In this document: positions 24,045 through 32,819 of the stretch, piece by piece | Layout: the number at the start of each line of letters is the position of its first letter | Numbering within the stretch: the first letter of the stretch is position 1 | Assembly: GCA_032115775.1 (NCBI GenBank) | Contig: JAUMBL010000023.1 | Coordinates: 1 to 64,000, forward strand | DNA length: 64,000 nt | Reading direction: 5' to 3' | Source of the DNA: M3007 sp032115775 | GTDB taxonomy: Bacteria > Bacteroidota > Bacteroidia > Chitinophagales > Saprospiraceae | The notes under the pieces: model-generated | Database searches by the model: none | Told to the model about the DNA's origin: nothing | The model's input: the letters and a program-made list of their open reading frames with translations, nothing else | Program-made: the position numbers and the translations under genes

Positions 24045-25406
24045 ATGAAAAGAAAGTTACCGCTTTTACTCCTGTTGGGGCTGTTTCTGCTCCCATTTAG
24101 CTGTCAGGACACGGTTGACGATGACAACAATTACATCGCGCTGAACCGTAAAACAGCAGATTACGACGGCAAACTGGTACACGAATGGATGCAATTGGGC
24201 GCACAGATGCTGCGCGACAATTTCCTCTACGGCCCGCATGCCGCCCGCATGTACGGCTACCTAGGCATGACGGCCTGGGAATCGGTGTACGTCGGAATCC
24301 CCGGCGCGAAAAGCCTGGCCGGCCAGATGAATGATTATCCGGAGGCTGCATACGTGGATTTGGATGAAGAATACGACTGGGGCGTCGTCCTCTGCCATGC
24401 CATGGAAACGGTGTTTCCGGTGTTGGTGGACAATTTCACCCCAGCGCAGCGCGGCCAAGTGGACGTGCTGGCTGATCTGCAGGAGGACGCCATGATGAAA
24501 AAGGGGATCTCTGAAGAAATTCGGATCAATTCCGCCGACCTGGGCACGCGGATCGGCCTCAAAATCGTGGAGCGCATCCGCCGCGACGGCCGCGATGTAA
24601 TCCGCAATATCGTGCCGACAATCCCTACCCGCGATGCCGCGCATCCGTGGTACTGGGATCCCAACACCCTGGGTCAATCGCCTGTGGAACCGATGTGGGG
24701 TACGGTGCGCACGTTTGTTTTGGATAATTCCCAGGCTTGCGAAACGCCCGCGCCGTTCCCGTATTCCGAAGCCGCCGGCTCCGCATTTTACCAGGAGGCG
24801 CTGGAAGTGTACAACGTAGAGCGTTCGCCGCAAAACCGCGCCATCGCCTACCACTGGGATAACGGCCCCGGCCGTACCTGTAGCCCCGCCTGCCACTGGA
24901 TCAATATCGCGGCGCAACTGCTGCAGGAGCGCAATGCCAACCTGGCCGACTGCGCCAAGGCATACGTCTATACCGGTATCACGGCCTCTGATGCATTCAG
25001 CGCCTGCTGGTTCCTGAAATACAAATACTTCCTGCTCCGCCCGATCACCTACATCCAGGAGGTATTGGATCCAAACTGGCTGCCGCTCATCGGTACGCCG
25101 CCGTATCCGGATTACTCCTCCGGTTCATCCACCATTGGAGGCGCCGTTCCGCTGGTGCTGGTTCCGATCTTCGGCGACGTGTCTTTCACCGACCGCACGC
25201 ACCTGGGCAGCCCCCTGTACACGCCGGAAGGCGGCCCGTTCGTACTCCCCGAGCGCTCCTTCACCTCGATCGTGAAGGCCGGCGAAGAGCAGGCGCTGTC
25301 GCGCATCCTCGGCGGCGTACACTTCCGCCGCGCTTGCGACGAAGGCCTGAAGGCCGGTCGCTGCATCGGGAATACCGTACTTGCCAGAATTGACCTGGGG
25401 TATTAA
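24045..25406 (+). CDS. Vanadium-dependent haloperoxidase/PAP2-superfamily lipoprotein with His-to-Ser change in the pocket
   Basis: 453 aa. Lipoprotein signal (LLLGLFLLPFSC, lipid Cys ~20), so probably anchored in the envelope. The fold matches vanadium haloperoxidase/PAP2 phosphatase. The vanadate/phosphate-binding residues are spaced as in the family: K325-x6-R332 (KYKYFLLRP), S359-G360, and R420-x5-H426 (SRILGGVH). In canonical enzymes the SGHS motif provides an acid-base histidine. Here it reads SGSS (Ser361). That suggests altered or no halide oxidation, perhaps phosphatase-like or bromide/iodide-type chemistry. HEWMQLGAQMLRDNF and GYLGMTAWESVY are typical N-terminal helices. Monocistronic with its own terminator. 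Confidence 0.85.
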   Translation: MKRKLPLLLLLGLFLLPFSCQDTVDDDNNYIALNRKTADYDGKLVHEWMQLGAQMLRDNFLYGPHAARMYGYLGMTAWESVYVGIPGAKSLAGQMNDYPEAAYVDLDEEYDWGVVLCHAMETVFPVLVDNFTPAQRGQVDVLADLQEDAMMKKGISEEIRINSADLGTRIGLKIVERIRRDGRDVIRNIVPTIPTRDAAHPWYWDPNTLGQSPVEPMWGTVRTFVLDNSQACETPAPFPYSEAAGSAFYQEALEVYNVERSPQNRAIAYHWDNGPGRTCSPACHWINIAAQLLQERNANLADCAKAYVYTGITASDAFSACWFLKYKYFLLRPITYIQEVLDPNWLPLIGTPPYPDYSSGSSTIGGAVPLVLVPIFGDVSFTDRTHLGSPLYTPEGGPFVLPERSFTSIVKAGEEQALSRILGGVHFRRACDEGLKAGRCIGNTVLARIDLGY

Positions 25407-25430
25407 TTCCGCACGCAAGAAATATTTTAT

Positions 25431-25474
25431 AAAAAGTACAAGCCGCCCTGTTTTACGGGCGGCTTGTACTTTTT
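25431..25474 (+). terminator. Intrinsic terminator of the haloperoxidase-like gene
   Basis: An 18-bp perfect stem (25431-25448 with 25457-25474) containing GTACAAGCCGCCC, with an 8-nt loop and a T5 run at its 3' side. It lies 25 bp after the stop codon. Confidence 0.85.
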
Positions 25475-25510
25475 AAGGCGCGATTTATTTATGCAACCAA
25501 TGCTCTTTTT

Positions 25511-26152
25511 ATGCTTAAAATATTTTCCACCTGCTTGCTCGCGCTTTGCGCTTTCACGGTTTCGGCAGAAAAAATCGAAGGCGTTATCATCACCAAAACG
25601 GAGGATACGCTGCGAGTGACCTTCGAAATACCGATTCAATTGTTCACGCGAGAGCCCGACTACGAGCGTCTGCAGCGCAAGGTGAAGTATTACGACGCCG
25701 ACGGTAAAAAGCAAACCCTCAAACCCGAGGATGCTAAAGAAATTCATTTTACCTACAAGAATGAGCGCATTCGAATGCGTGCGCGCCATAATACTTCCTC
25801 GTTCCTGGGCGGAATATTTAGCCTGAACGCCGGCGACTATATTTTCCTGCGACTACTGGAAGACGGGCCGGTGCAGCTCTTTCTATACTATTATACGCAA
25901 AATTCGCCCGGAGTGGTGAATCCCACCACCGGGGTAATGACCGGCGGATTGATGTATGATACCGACCGGTGCATTCTTCAAAAAGGCGATGCCGGAGAAT
26001 TGACGCCGATCCGGGCGCTTTTTTTTAAAAAAGAGATGAGCGCTTTTTTTAGCGACTGCCCGGAACTAGTCAAAAAAATAGAGGAAAAGGAGTTTAAGCG
26101 GGAGAATTTGCGCGAAATCGTGCAATTTTATAACACGCAATGCGGGAAATGA
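25511..26152 (+). CDS. Hypothetical exported protein
   Basis: 213 aa, not recognised. A signal peptide (MLKIFSTCLLALCAFTVSAE) is followed by a short beta-rich region (KIEGVIITKTEDTLRVTFEI) asking about a property value and a YYDADGKKQTLKPEDAKEI segment. Similar small Bacteroidota proteins carry this layout: a description of a change-of-property, then a long loop (YYYTQNSPGVVNPTTGVMTG), then a charged C-terminal helix ending KKIEEKEFKRENLREIVQFY. Probably periplasmic or outer-membrane associated. No partner gene. Real gene because of signal peptide and codon use. Confidence 0.7.
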   Translation: MLKIFSTCLLALCAFTVSAEKIEGVIITKTEDTLRVTFEIPIQLFTREPDYERLQRKVKYYDADGKKQTLKPEDAKEIHFTYKNERIRMRARHNTSSFLGGIFSLNAGDYIFLRLLEDGPVQLFLYYYTQNSPGVVNPTTGVMTGGLMYDTDRCILQKGDAGELTPIRALFFKKEMSAFFSDCPELVKKIEEKEFKRENLREIVQFYNTQCGK

Positions 26153-26183
26153 AATTCCATACGATACTCTGCGCGCCTTGCCC

Positions 26184-26191
26184 TATCTTTG
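26184..26191 (+). promoter_or_regulatory. Promoter -7 box TATCTTTG for the E2 gene
   Basis: An exact TAnnTTTG match ending 34 bp before the ATG at 26226. It lies inside the upstream in-frame extension, which argues against the longer TTG start at 26178. Confidence 0.55.
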
Positions 26192-26225
26192 CGGCGCTTT
26201 TACCAAATACAGCAAATTATACCGC

Positions 26226-27542
26226 ATGGCTCGCGTAGAACTTGTAATGCCCAAAATGGGCGAAAGTATCATGGAAGCCACGATCCTGAAGTGGCGTAAA
26301 AACCCGGGCGACCGCGTAGAACTGGACGAACCGGTGTTGGATATTGCAACCGATAAGGTGGACAGTGAGGTGCCCTCCCCGGTCGCCGGCATCCTCGTCG
26401 AAATCCTGTTCAAGGAAAACGACGTCGTGGCCATCCACACGCCGATCGCGGTGATCGAAACGGAGGCTGCCCAAGCGCAGCCCCTGGCATCCCCCGCTGT
26501 CAACCAACCCGCAACTGCCGCAACCCCGTCTGCTGCGCCGACGAAAACCGAATCCGTGCCCTTCATCCCGGCGCAGGAACCGGTAAAAACCGGCGCCGGC
26601 GGCCGATTCTACTCTCCCCTGGTGCGTACCATCGCAAAAGCGGAGAATATCGGCCAGGCGGAACTGGATACCCTGCCGGGCAGCGGATTGGAAGGCCGCG
26701 TTACAAAAAAAGATATGCTGGCTTATGTGGACGCCCGCAAACAAGCCGCTTCGTTCCTTTCGACGCCGCCACCCGCGCCGACTGCGCCGACGCCGGCACC
26801 TGCGCCGGCCGCGCCGGCAGTCAGCCTGTCCGGCAATATCGAGATCATCGAAATGGATCGCATGCGCAAGCTCATCTCCGACCACATGGTGATGAGCAAG
26901 CACACCAGTCCGCACGTCACGTCTTTCGTGGAAGCCGACGTGACGGAGATCGTCAACTGGCGCAATCGCATCAAAGACGAGTTCAAGAAAAAACACGGCC
27001 AGAATCTAACCTTTACGCCCATCTTCATCGAAGCGATTGCAAAAGCGATCCGCGATTTCCCGATGATCAATATTTCGGTGGACGGCAGCCGCATTATCCG
27101 CTACAAGGACGTGCATATCGGTATGGCGGCGGCATTGCCCAGCGGCAACCTGATTGTGCCGGTTATCCGGCATGCCGACCAGCTCAACCTGGCCGGCCTT
27201 GCCAAACAGGTCAACGACCTGGCCGCCCGCGCCCGGGAAAATAAACTCAAACCTGAGGAAATCCAGGGCGGTACGTTCACGCTGACCAACGTCGGCACGT
27301 TCGGAAATGTAATGGGGACGCCCATCATCAACCAGCCGCAGGTCGCCATCATGGCAACGGGCGCCATTCGCAAAAAACCGGCGGTGCTCGAAACGGAATA
27401 CGGCGACGTGATCGCCGTGCGCCAGATGATGTTCCTCTCCATGTCTTACGACCACCGGGTGGTGGACGGCAGCCTCGGCGGTTCGTTTATCCGCCGCGTT
27501 GCGGATTATCTGGAGCAGTTCGATTCGAAAAGAGCGATTTGA
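26226..27542 (+). CDS. 2-oxoacid dehydrogenase complex E2 (dihydrolipoamide acyltransferase)
   Basis: 438 aa. Start set at the ATG before ARVELVMPKMGES, where the lipoyl domain must begin. Domains: a lipoyl domain with the lipoylated Lys44 in IATDKVDSEV; an Ala/Pro/Thr-rich linker (~80-120); a peripheral E1/E3-binding domain (~125-165, SPLVRTIAKAENIG and GSGLEGRVTKKDML); a second Pro/Ala linker; and the catalytic acyltransferase core ending with DHRVVDG (His410, Asp414). It transfers the acyl group from lipoamide to CoA in a pyruvate, 2-oxoglutarate or branched-chain complex. The E1 and E3 genes are not adjacent, so the substrate is undecided; a branched-chain or pyruvate type is plausible. 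Confidence 0.93.
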   Translation: MARVELVMPKMGESIMEATILKWRKNPGDRVELDEPVLDIATDKVDSEVPSPVAGILVEILFKENDVVAIHTPIAVIETEAAQAQPLASPAVNQPATAATPSAAPTKTESVPFIPAQEPVKTGAGGRFYSPLVRTIAKAENIGQAELDTLPGSGLEGRVTKKDMLAYVDARKQAASFLSTPPPAPTAPTPAPAPAAPAVSLSGNIEIIEMDRMRKLISDHMVMSKHTSPHVTSFVEADVTEIVNWRNRIKDEFKKKHGQNLTFTPIFIEAIAKAIRDFPMINISVDGSRIIRYKDVHIGMAAALPSGNLIVPVIRHADQLNLAGLAKQVNDLAARARENKLKPEEIQGGTFTLTNVGTFGNVMGTPIINQPQVAIMATGAIRKKPAVLETEYGDVIAVRQMMFLSMSYDHRVVDGSLGGSFIRRVADYLEQFDSKRAI

Positions 27543-27550
27543 TCGGCGAG

Positions 27551-27703
27551 GGTGTGTCACAAGTATTTCGCCGCCTCCAGCGGCGAAATAAAATAATGTT
27601 TGGTCGCTTGTTTTTTTTATTTTTTTAGAAAAAATCAAAAAAACAAGCGACCAAACAAAACATTTTTTTGTTTAACGGATCGTTAACGGACTTGTGATAC
27701 ACT
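27551..27703. repeat. Double-hairpin intergenic element, copy D (153 bp), inverted relative to A
   Basis: Borders GGTGTGTCACAAGT (27551-27564) and ACTTGTGATACACT (27690-27703) pair at 12/14. Read on the minus strand the element aligns almost end to end with copy A. This includes ACAAGTCCGTTAA, AAACAAAAAAAT, the long stem and the ATTTCGCCG hairpin with the same CATTATTTTATTTCGCCG link. The upper stem differs (TTTGGTCGCTTG against TTTGGTTGGTTGCCTG in A), yet both arms stay complementary. It lies between two converging genes. Confidence 0.82.
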
Positions 27704-27719
27704 CCCTATTATATAGGCG

Positions 27720-30569
27720 TCACTTCAAGTAATTCTCCTGGAAAAACTCACGATACCCGTCCAGGGTACGGTTTTTCAAAATGCGGCGGTAGTTCTCCTG
27801 CGTGACCGCGAAGTACTCCTTGTTGTATTTCTTTCCTTTGCCCTCGCCGAGGAAATCCGGTTTGTCCTGTACTTCGTTGAAGTAGCGCATCGCCTGGTCT
27901 TTGGTATCGAACTTGCGGATCACGATGATCGGGGTATTGGTGTCCGTTCCGAGAAAGATATTGGAGATGCGCAGCTGCTCCGTGCGGTGAAATTCCCGGT
28001 TATAATCAGAGACCGACGATTTGAGGTCGTCCAGTTTGACGTCGCCGGCGATGACGATCATGAAGTAGTGGAGTTTGTCGTCTTCGAGGGTGAACGCGTT
28101 GTCAATATCCTGGTTGTCGTCTTTTTTCTGAATTTCCTGTACTTCGAAGCCTTTGCAGGCCAGCAATCGGGCGATTTCCCGGGATCGCGTGGCTTCTGCG
28201 CTTTCCGGGTAGCGGGCGATCACCTCTGCCAGGGCTTTGCAGTACGCCTCGCCGCCCTCGAGATTGCCGGTACACAGGGCGCCCAGCAGGGTAAATTTGG
28301 GCATGAGTTCGTTGGTCGAGCCGTATTTTTTCGGCGCTTCCTGGCATCGGGCGAGCGCGTCTTTATAGCTACCTTTTTGGAAGAGCGCGAAGGTTTGTTC
28401 GTAGTAGAGGTTGAGTTCGCGTTCGCGTTCTTTGGTTGCGTTGAGGAAATTCGGATCGGTGAGCGCGCGGGCGTACGGGCTGTTGGGGTGTTTCTGCGCC
28501 AGTTTGTCCAGGTAGTATTTTGCGCGCGGCGCATTTGCCAGGTCGGTGAAAGCCAGGTAGCAGTAGTACCAGGTTTCCTTTTCAAACTTATCCTTATCCG
28601 GGTAGCGCGTTTGCATCTCTTCCAGCGTGCCGGAGCATCGGCGGTTGTTTTGCAATTTGTCGCGGAAGAGCGTGCCCAAGTTGTACATGGCCTCGTAGGT
28701 AGCGGCGTGCAGGACTTCCAGTTCCGCTTCGCTGCGGGGGATATTTTGGAAGATATCGTTTAATTCTGCATCATTCAGACCGTCTGTTGCGGCGCTATCG
28801 GGTTTAGCGCCGCCCGCCTGTTCTTCTCCGGCGGCGCCCGCGCTGATACGGATGCTGCGGCGCCAGTTGTCCTCCAGTTGTCGTTCTCCCCAGAGTTTAG
28901 AAAAATCTTTTTTTCCTTTTTTGGTAAATGCGTCGTTGTAGAAATAGAACGTAGAGGCTTTCACGCCGGCGCCGACGACGGGCGGCTGGTTTTTAGCCGG
29001 GCCTTCGGCGATTTTTTTCGCTGATTCTTCCGCCGCTTTGGCGGCTTCTTCTTCCCGTTTCTTTTTAATTTCCTTCGCCAGTTCTTTACGCGCGGCGGGA
29101 TCCATGTAAAAAATACGGACGATGCTGTCGTTTTGCGCGATGCTTTGGATCAGTCGGGCAATTTCGGTGAGGTTTTTGGCATAATTTTCCACCTGTTTGA
29201 AGCGCGGATCCAGTGCCGGCAGCACCGTCAGGGTGCTGTCGTAATACGCTTTTGCCAGTACGAAATCCTCTGTCTCAAAATAGAGATCGGCCAATTTCAG
29301 GTATGATTCGGCGCGTTGGTTGCTATTTCCCTGGTAGTAATCGAGCGATTGGCGCAGGTAGCCGATCGCGTCCGGCTTGAGGCCGTCTTTCAAAGCGATG
29401 CCGGCCATGACGTAATAAATCTGATCCCGGTATTCGAGATTTTTTTCGTCTTTGGCCATGCGTTCGAGGCGTTGGTTGGCCTCGGCGCTTTTGATTTTGC
29501 CGTTCGTCCAGCCTGCTTCAATTTGGTGCAGGCGGGCGTTGAATTCCATTTCATAAGTCGGCGCGCTTTTGAGCACCACTTCGAGGGCGTCATAAGCGGC
29601 TTCGAGGCGGCCGTCGCGTTCGTACAATTGTGCGAGGATATAGGCCAGGCGTGCTTTTTCCCGTTTTTTCCGGCTCAGGTTCATGGCTTCGGTCAGCGGG
29701 TCAATCGCATTGTCGTAGCGTTTTTGTTTCATCCACAGAAACGCTTCCGCCATGGCGAGGTCTTTTTCCAGCTCGGCCGGGAACCAGGGGTCTTCGCGCA
29801 ATTCACGGAAGAGAAAATCCGCTTCGTCATAGTTTTCCCGTTCGATCAGGGTGCGGCCGAACCAGATCATAGCTTCCGGGTACGCAGCCGTTCGTTTTGC
29901 GCCGTTTTCGTAGGGATTCGTCGCGCCTACCGGCACGGCGGCGGCCTTCGGGTTTTTGGCCGCCTTTTTGGCTGCTTTTTCCTTGGCTTTGCGCTCGGCT
30001 TCTTTCTTTTTAGCCGCGGCTTTTTTCTTTTTTTGGGCAGACGTTTTTTTGCGTTTTTTGGACGATTTCTTCTTCTTTTTCTTTTTGGTGAGTTCTTTTT
30101 TCTTCTTTTTATTTATCTTAATGCTTTGTTTTCTTTTCGGATCGAACTCCTCTTTGATATAGCGGAAGGTGGACTCGGCGGTTTCGAAGTCGCGTTTGAG
30201 GAACTGCGATTGGCCCACGAGCGCGTAGCAGTCGTCCGTCCAGTCGCTGACTCGGTGCAGCCCGATGGCTTTTGCGCTTTTGAGGATCACATTGTCCAAA
30301 TCCGGGCGGGACGCCGTAGGATCTACGGCGGCATACGGATAGATTTCGAGTAGTTGGCTATAATTGTCCTTGTGCGCGCCCTCCAGTTTGTCCACCGTGA
30401 GGTTGAACAATTCATTGGCGTTAAACCAGTAATTGTACCGGGAGGTCAGGTTGTGGTAACCTTTTTTAAATTTGCTGGTTTCCTGGCCCTTTTTCTTAGT
30501 CGTTACGCAAGCGGCAACGGTGAGGCAGGCGCAGAGCAGGAAGAGTATCCGTATGTAGTTTCGCATCAT
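27720..30569 (-). CDS. porW: T9SS-associated TPR lipoprotein PorW/SprE
   Basis: 949 aa from the MMRNYIRI start at 30569. The longer frame to 30749 lacks a signal peptide and is rejected. The lipobox LTVAAC puts the lipid Cys at 21. The N-terminus SKFKKGYHNLTSRYNYWFNA is the PorW/SprE hallmark. Many TPR-like helical repeats follow (for example YNLGTLFRDKL, AEAFLWMKQKRYDNAIDPL). The C-terminus has DNAFTLEDDKLHYFMIVIAGD and ILKNRTLDGYREFF. In Flavobacterium and Porphyromonas this protein is needed for T9SS function, linking trans-envelope subcomplexes, so it supports export of the four sorted cargoes here. Odd: a very lysine-rich run (~residues 148-210). Convergent with E2, divergent from the M23 gene. 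Confidence 0.9.
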   Translation of the reverse strand: MMRNYIRILFLLCACLTVAACVTTKKKGQETSKFKKGYHNLTSRYNYWFNANELFNLTVDKLEGAHKDNYSQLLEIYPYAAVDPTASRPDLDNVILKSAKAIGLHRVSDWTDDCYALVGQSQFLKRDFETAESTFRYIKEEFDPKRKQSIKINKKKKKELTKKKKKKKSSKKRKKTSAQKKKKAAAKKKEAERKAKEKAAKKAAKNPKAAAVPVGATNPYENGAKRTAAYPEAMIWFGRTLIERENYDEADFLFRELREDPWFPAELEKDLAMAEAFLWMKQKRYDNAIDPLTEAMNLSRKKREKARLAYILAQLYERDGRLEAAYDALEVVLKSAPTYEMEFNARLHQIEAGWTNGKIKSAEANQRLERMAKDEKNLEYRDQIYYVMAGIALKDGLKPDAIGYLRQSLDYYQGNSNQRAESYLKLADLYFETEDFVLAKAYYDSTLTVLPALDPRFKQVENYAKNLTEIARLIQSIAQNDSIVRIFYMDPAARKELAKEIKKKREEEAAKAAEESAKKIAEGPAKNQPPVVGAGVKASTFYFYNDAFTKKGKKDFSKLWGERQLEDNWRRSIRISAGAAGEEQAGGAKPDSAATDGLNDAELNDIFQNIPRSEAELEVLHAATYEAMYNLGTLFRDKLQNNRRCSGTLEEMQTRYPDKDKFEKETWYYCYLAFTDLANAPRAKYYLDKLAQKHPNSPYARALTDPNFLNATKERERELNLYYEQTFALFQKGSYKDALARCQEAPKKYGSTNELMPKFTLLGALCTGNLEGGEAYCKALAEVIARYPESAEATRSREIARLLACKGFEVQEIQKKDDNQDIDNAFTLEDDKLHYFMIVIAGDVKLDDLKSSVSDYNREFHRTEQLRISNIFLGTDTNTPIIVIRKFDTKDQAMRYFNEVQDKPDFLGEGKGKKYNKEYFAVTQENYRRILKNRTLDGYREFFQENYLK

Positions 30570-30798
30570 CAAGAAATAGGTGAAATTGGCGCGCCCAGAA
30601 GGCAAAAGGTTGTTTGTGCTGGATTTTTTAACAAAAAATAAATTAAAGACGCCACATTTACCCCAACTTTGCGTTTTAATCCGCACAGCGCTATACTGCG
30701 CGTCGCCAGGTTTTATGCACGACTTTCGTTCGGATTCTTCTACAATCAAATCATATTAGTCAAAAAAATCAAACGAATCACAGTATAAAGGAAAGGGG

Positions 30799-31758
30799 AT
30801 GCAAAAATATTTCGTTTTTGTCAAAAAATTCATAAATCTGTTCCGGCGGGGCGGCGATGACGACCGGCCCCTGATGGAAAAGCTGCGCGACAAGTACCGC
30901 CTGGTTATCCTGAACGACGAGACGTTTGAGGAGATGACCTCGCTGCGTTTGTCTCCGCTCAACGTATATACCTTTCTCAGTTCGCTCATTGTGGGTACGG
31001 CGTTTATCGTCGTGCTCCTGATTGTTTACACGCCGCTCAAGCAGTATATTCCCGGGTACGGCGATTTTCAGCGCAACAGCGAAATTGCGGCGCTGACCTC
31101 TAAGGTGCGGGATTTGGAGCAGGAAATGGAAGCGCACCGTCGCTACAACGACAATATGCGCAAGATTCTGCTGGGCGATTTATCGGATATGGGGAAAGAA
31201 TCCGTTGCGCGCCCCGACACTACCGAGTCGGGCGGGAAAAAGGCGGCGCAAAACGGGTCGGAACCGGTAGCCCGGATTGCGGAGGACGAGCGCCTGCGCG
31301 CTGCCGTGGAACGCGGAACCCTGACGAACCCCAGCGCGGAAAGGGCGGCGCTCAAATCGGCCGGCCCCGGAGAAATCCCCCTGGAGCAGCTGTTTTTCAT
31401 GCCGCCGGTTTCCGGCGACCTGACCGCCGGATTCGATCCTTCCAAAGAACATTACGGCGTGGATGTGGCCGCCCCGCGCAATACCGCCGTAAAAGCTGCG
31501 GCAGACGGCGTGGTTATTTCTTCGGGCTACACCGTGGAGACCGGCTACAATATCGCTATTCAGCACCCGAATAACGTGGTGACGATGTACAAGCACAACT
31601 CGGTGTTGCTGAAAAAGGCCGGCAGCGCGGTGAAAGCCGGCGAAGCGGTCGCCATTATCGGCAATTCCGGCGAAACGACCTCCGGCCCGCACCTGCACTT
31701 CGAACTCTGGTACAAGGGCCGGGCGGTGAATCCCAACGATTATATCAACTTTAACTGA
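30799..31758 (+). CDS. Membrane-anchored M23-family peptidase
   Basis: 319 aa. A cytoplasmic N-terminus (VKKFINLFRRGGDDDRPLME) is followed by a transmembrane helix (~55-78, LSSLIVGTAFIVVLLIVYT), a coiled-coil-like stretch (ALTSKVRDLEQEMEAHRRYN) and an LytM/M23 domain (~205-319). The zinc-site residues are present: HxxxD in EHYGVDV, and HLH in GPHLHFELWYKG. M23 enzymes cut peptidoglycan peptide bridges, and several membrane-bound members instead activate or position amidases. Gene order: 5 bp before the next gene (UPF0104), which overlaps the RfaE2 gene by 4 bp, so probably one transcript. No SD; start by family N-terminus. Confidence 0.9.
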   Translation: MQKYFVFVKKFINLFRRGGDDDRPLMEKLRDKYRLVILNDETFEEMTSLRLSPLNVYTFLSSLIVGTAFIVVLLIVYTPLKQYIPGYGDFQRNSEIAALTSKVRDLEQEMEAHRRYNDNMRKILLGDLSDMGKESVARPDTTESGGKKAAQNGSEPVARIAEDERLRAAVERGTLTNPSAERAALKSAGPGEIPLEQLFFMPPVSGDLTAGFDPSKEHYGVDVAAPRNTAVKAAADGVVISSGYTVETGYNIAIQHPNNVVTMYKHNSVLLKKAGSAVKAGEAVAIIGNSGETTSGPHLHFELWYKGRAVNPNDYINFN

Positions 31759-31763
31759 CGCAC

Positions 31764-32819
31764 ATGACCAACGGCGCCTTCAAAAAGGCCGCGCGCCTGC
31801 TCTTTTTTTTAGCTTTCGGCCTGACGATCCTCGCGCTGGTCTTTCGCAGCCAAAATGCCGCTTACCACGAGCAGTGCCGGCTCGACGGTATTCCGGACGC
31901 GCAATGCAGCCTATGGGATAAACTCTGGAACGATTTTTCCAGCGTGCATCCGGGCTGGATGTTTTTAGTCGGCGTCGCGTTCACGCTGAGTAATATGTTC
32001 CGCGCCTGGCGCTGGCAGATGCTGCTCCGCCCGATGGGGCACAAGGCGACGTTCGCCAACAGTTTCCTGACGATCCTGCTCGGCTATTTTGCCAACCTGG
32101 GCTTCCCGCGCATGGGCGAAGTGGTGCGCGCCGGCTCGCTGGCCCGCTATGAACGCATTCCCGTCCAAAAGGTGATGGGCACGCTGGTAGTGGATCGGCT
32201 GATGGATTTTATCTGCCTCGGACTGGTGGTCGGGCTGGCATTTATTTTTGAAGCCGATACGCTCTGGGCTTTTATCAACCGCAACCGGCAGCCGGAGCGT
32301 GGCAGCATCCTGAACAGTTTTCCGGTGATGGCGGCCGGCACCGTGCTCGCACTCGGGGGTGTTTTGGCTTATTTGTTCCGCCGTCGCCTGATGCAGCTTC
32401 CCCTGGCAAGGCGCGTCACCACGCTCGTCGAAGGCTTCTGGGAGGGGCTGCGCAGCGTTTTCCGGCTGGAAAAGACCGGCGTTTTTCTGTTGTTGTCGGT
32501 CGGTATTTGGGTTATGTTTTACCTGCAATGCCTGTTTAACCTGAAGGCTTTTCCACCCACGGCTCAGTTGTCCGCCGGCGCGGCGCTCATGGTATTCGTA
32601 TTCGGTACCCTGGGCTTCGTGGCGCCCTCGCCGGGCGGCATGGGCACTTTTCACGCGTTGGTAATCGCCGGATTGGCGCTGTACAGTATTGGCGGCGCGG
32701 ATGCGTTTTCGTATGCTAATATCGCTTTTTTTGCCATTCAAATTTTTTATAACATTGCGGCGGGCATCCTCGCATTGGCGCTACTGCCCGTCCTCAACCG
32801 GAAAGTCTCGCAAACATGA
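31764..32819 (+). CDS. Lysylphosphatidylglycerol-synthase-type transmembrane protein (UPF0104 family)
   Basis: 351 aa, polytopic, with about 7 hydrophobic segments. Motifs of the LPG_synthase_TM family: MFRAWRWQMLLRPMGHKATF, FANLGFPRMGEVVRAGSLAR, and GFVAPSPGGMGTFHALVIAG (PSPGGxG near residue 295). It is a flippase-like family without a synthetase domain. Its position between an M23 peptidase and a heptose-type nucleotidyltransferase suggests a role in envelope precursor handling, as inference. Paralogue at 922-2028. Begins 5 bp after the M23 stop. Its stop overlaps the next start (ATGA). Confidence 0.85.
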   Translation: MTNGAFKKAARLLFFLAFGLTILALVFRSQNAAYHEQCRLDGIPDAQCSLWDKLWNDFSSVHPGWMFLVGVAFTLSNMFRAWRWQMLLRPMGHKATFANSFLTILLGYFANLGFPRMGEVVRAGSLARYERIPVQKVMGTLVVDRLMDFICLGLVVGLAFIFEADTLWAFINRNRQPERGSILNSFPVMAAGTVLALGGVLAYLFRRRLMQLPLARRVTTLVEGFWEGLRSVFRLEKTGVFLLLSVGIWVMFYLQCLFNLKAFPPTAQLSAGAALMVFVFGTLGFVAPSPGGMGTFHALVIAGLALYSIGGADAFSYANIAFFAIQIFYNIAAGILALALLPVLNRKVSQT

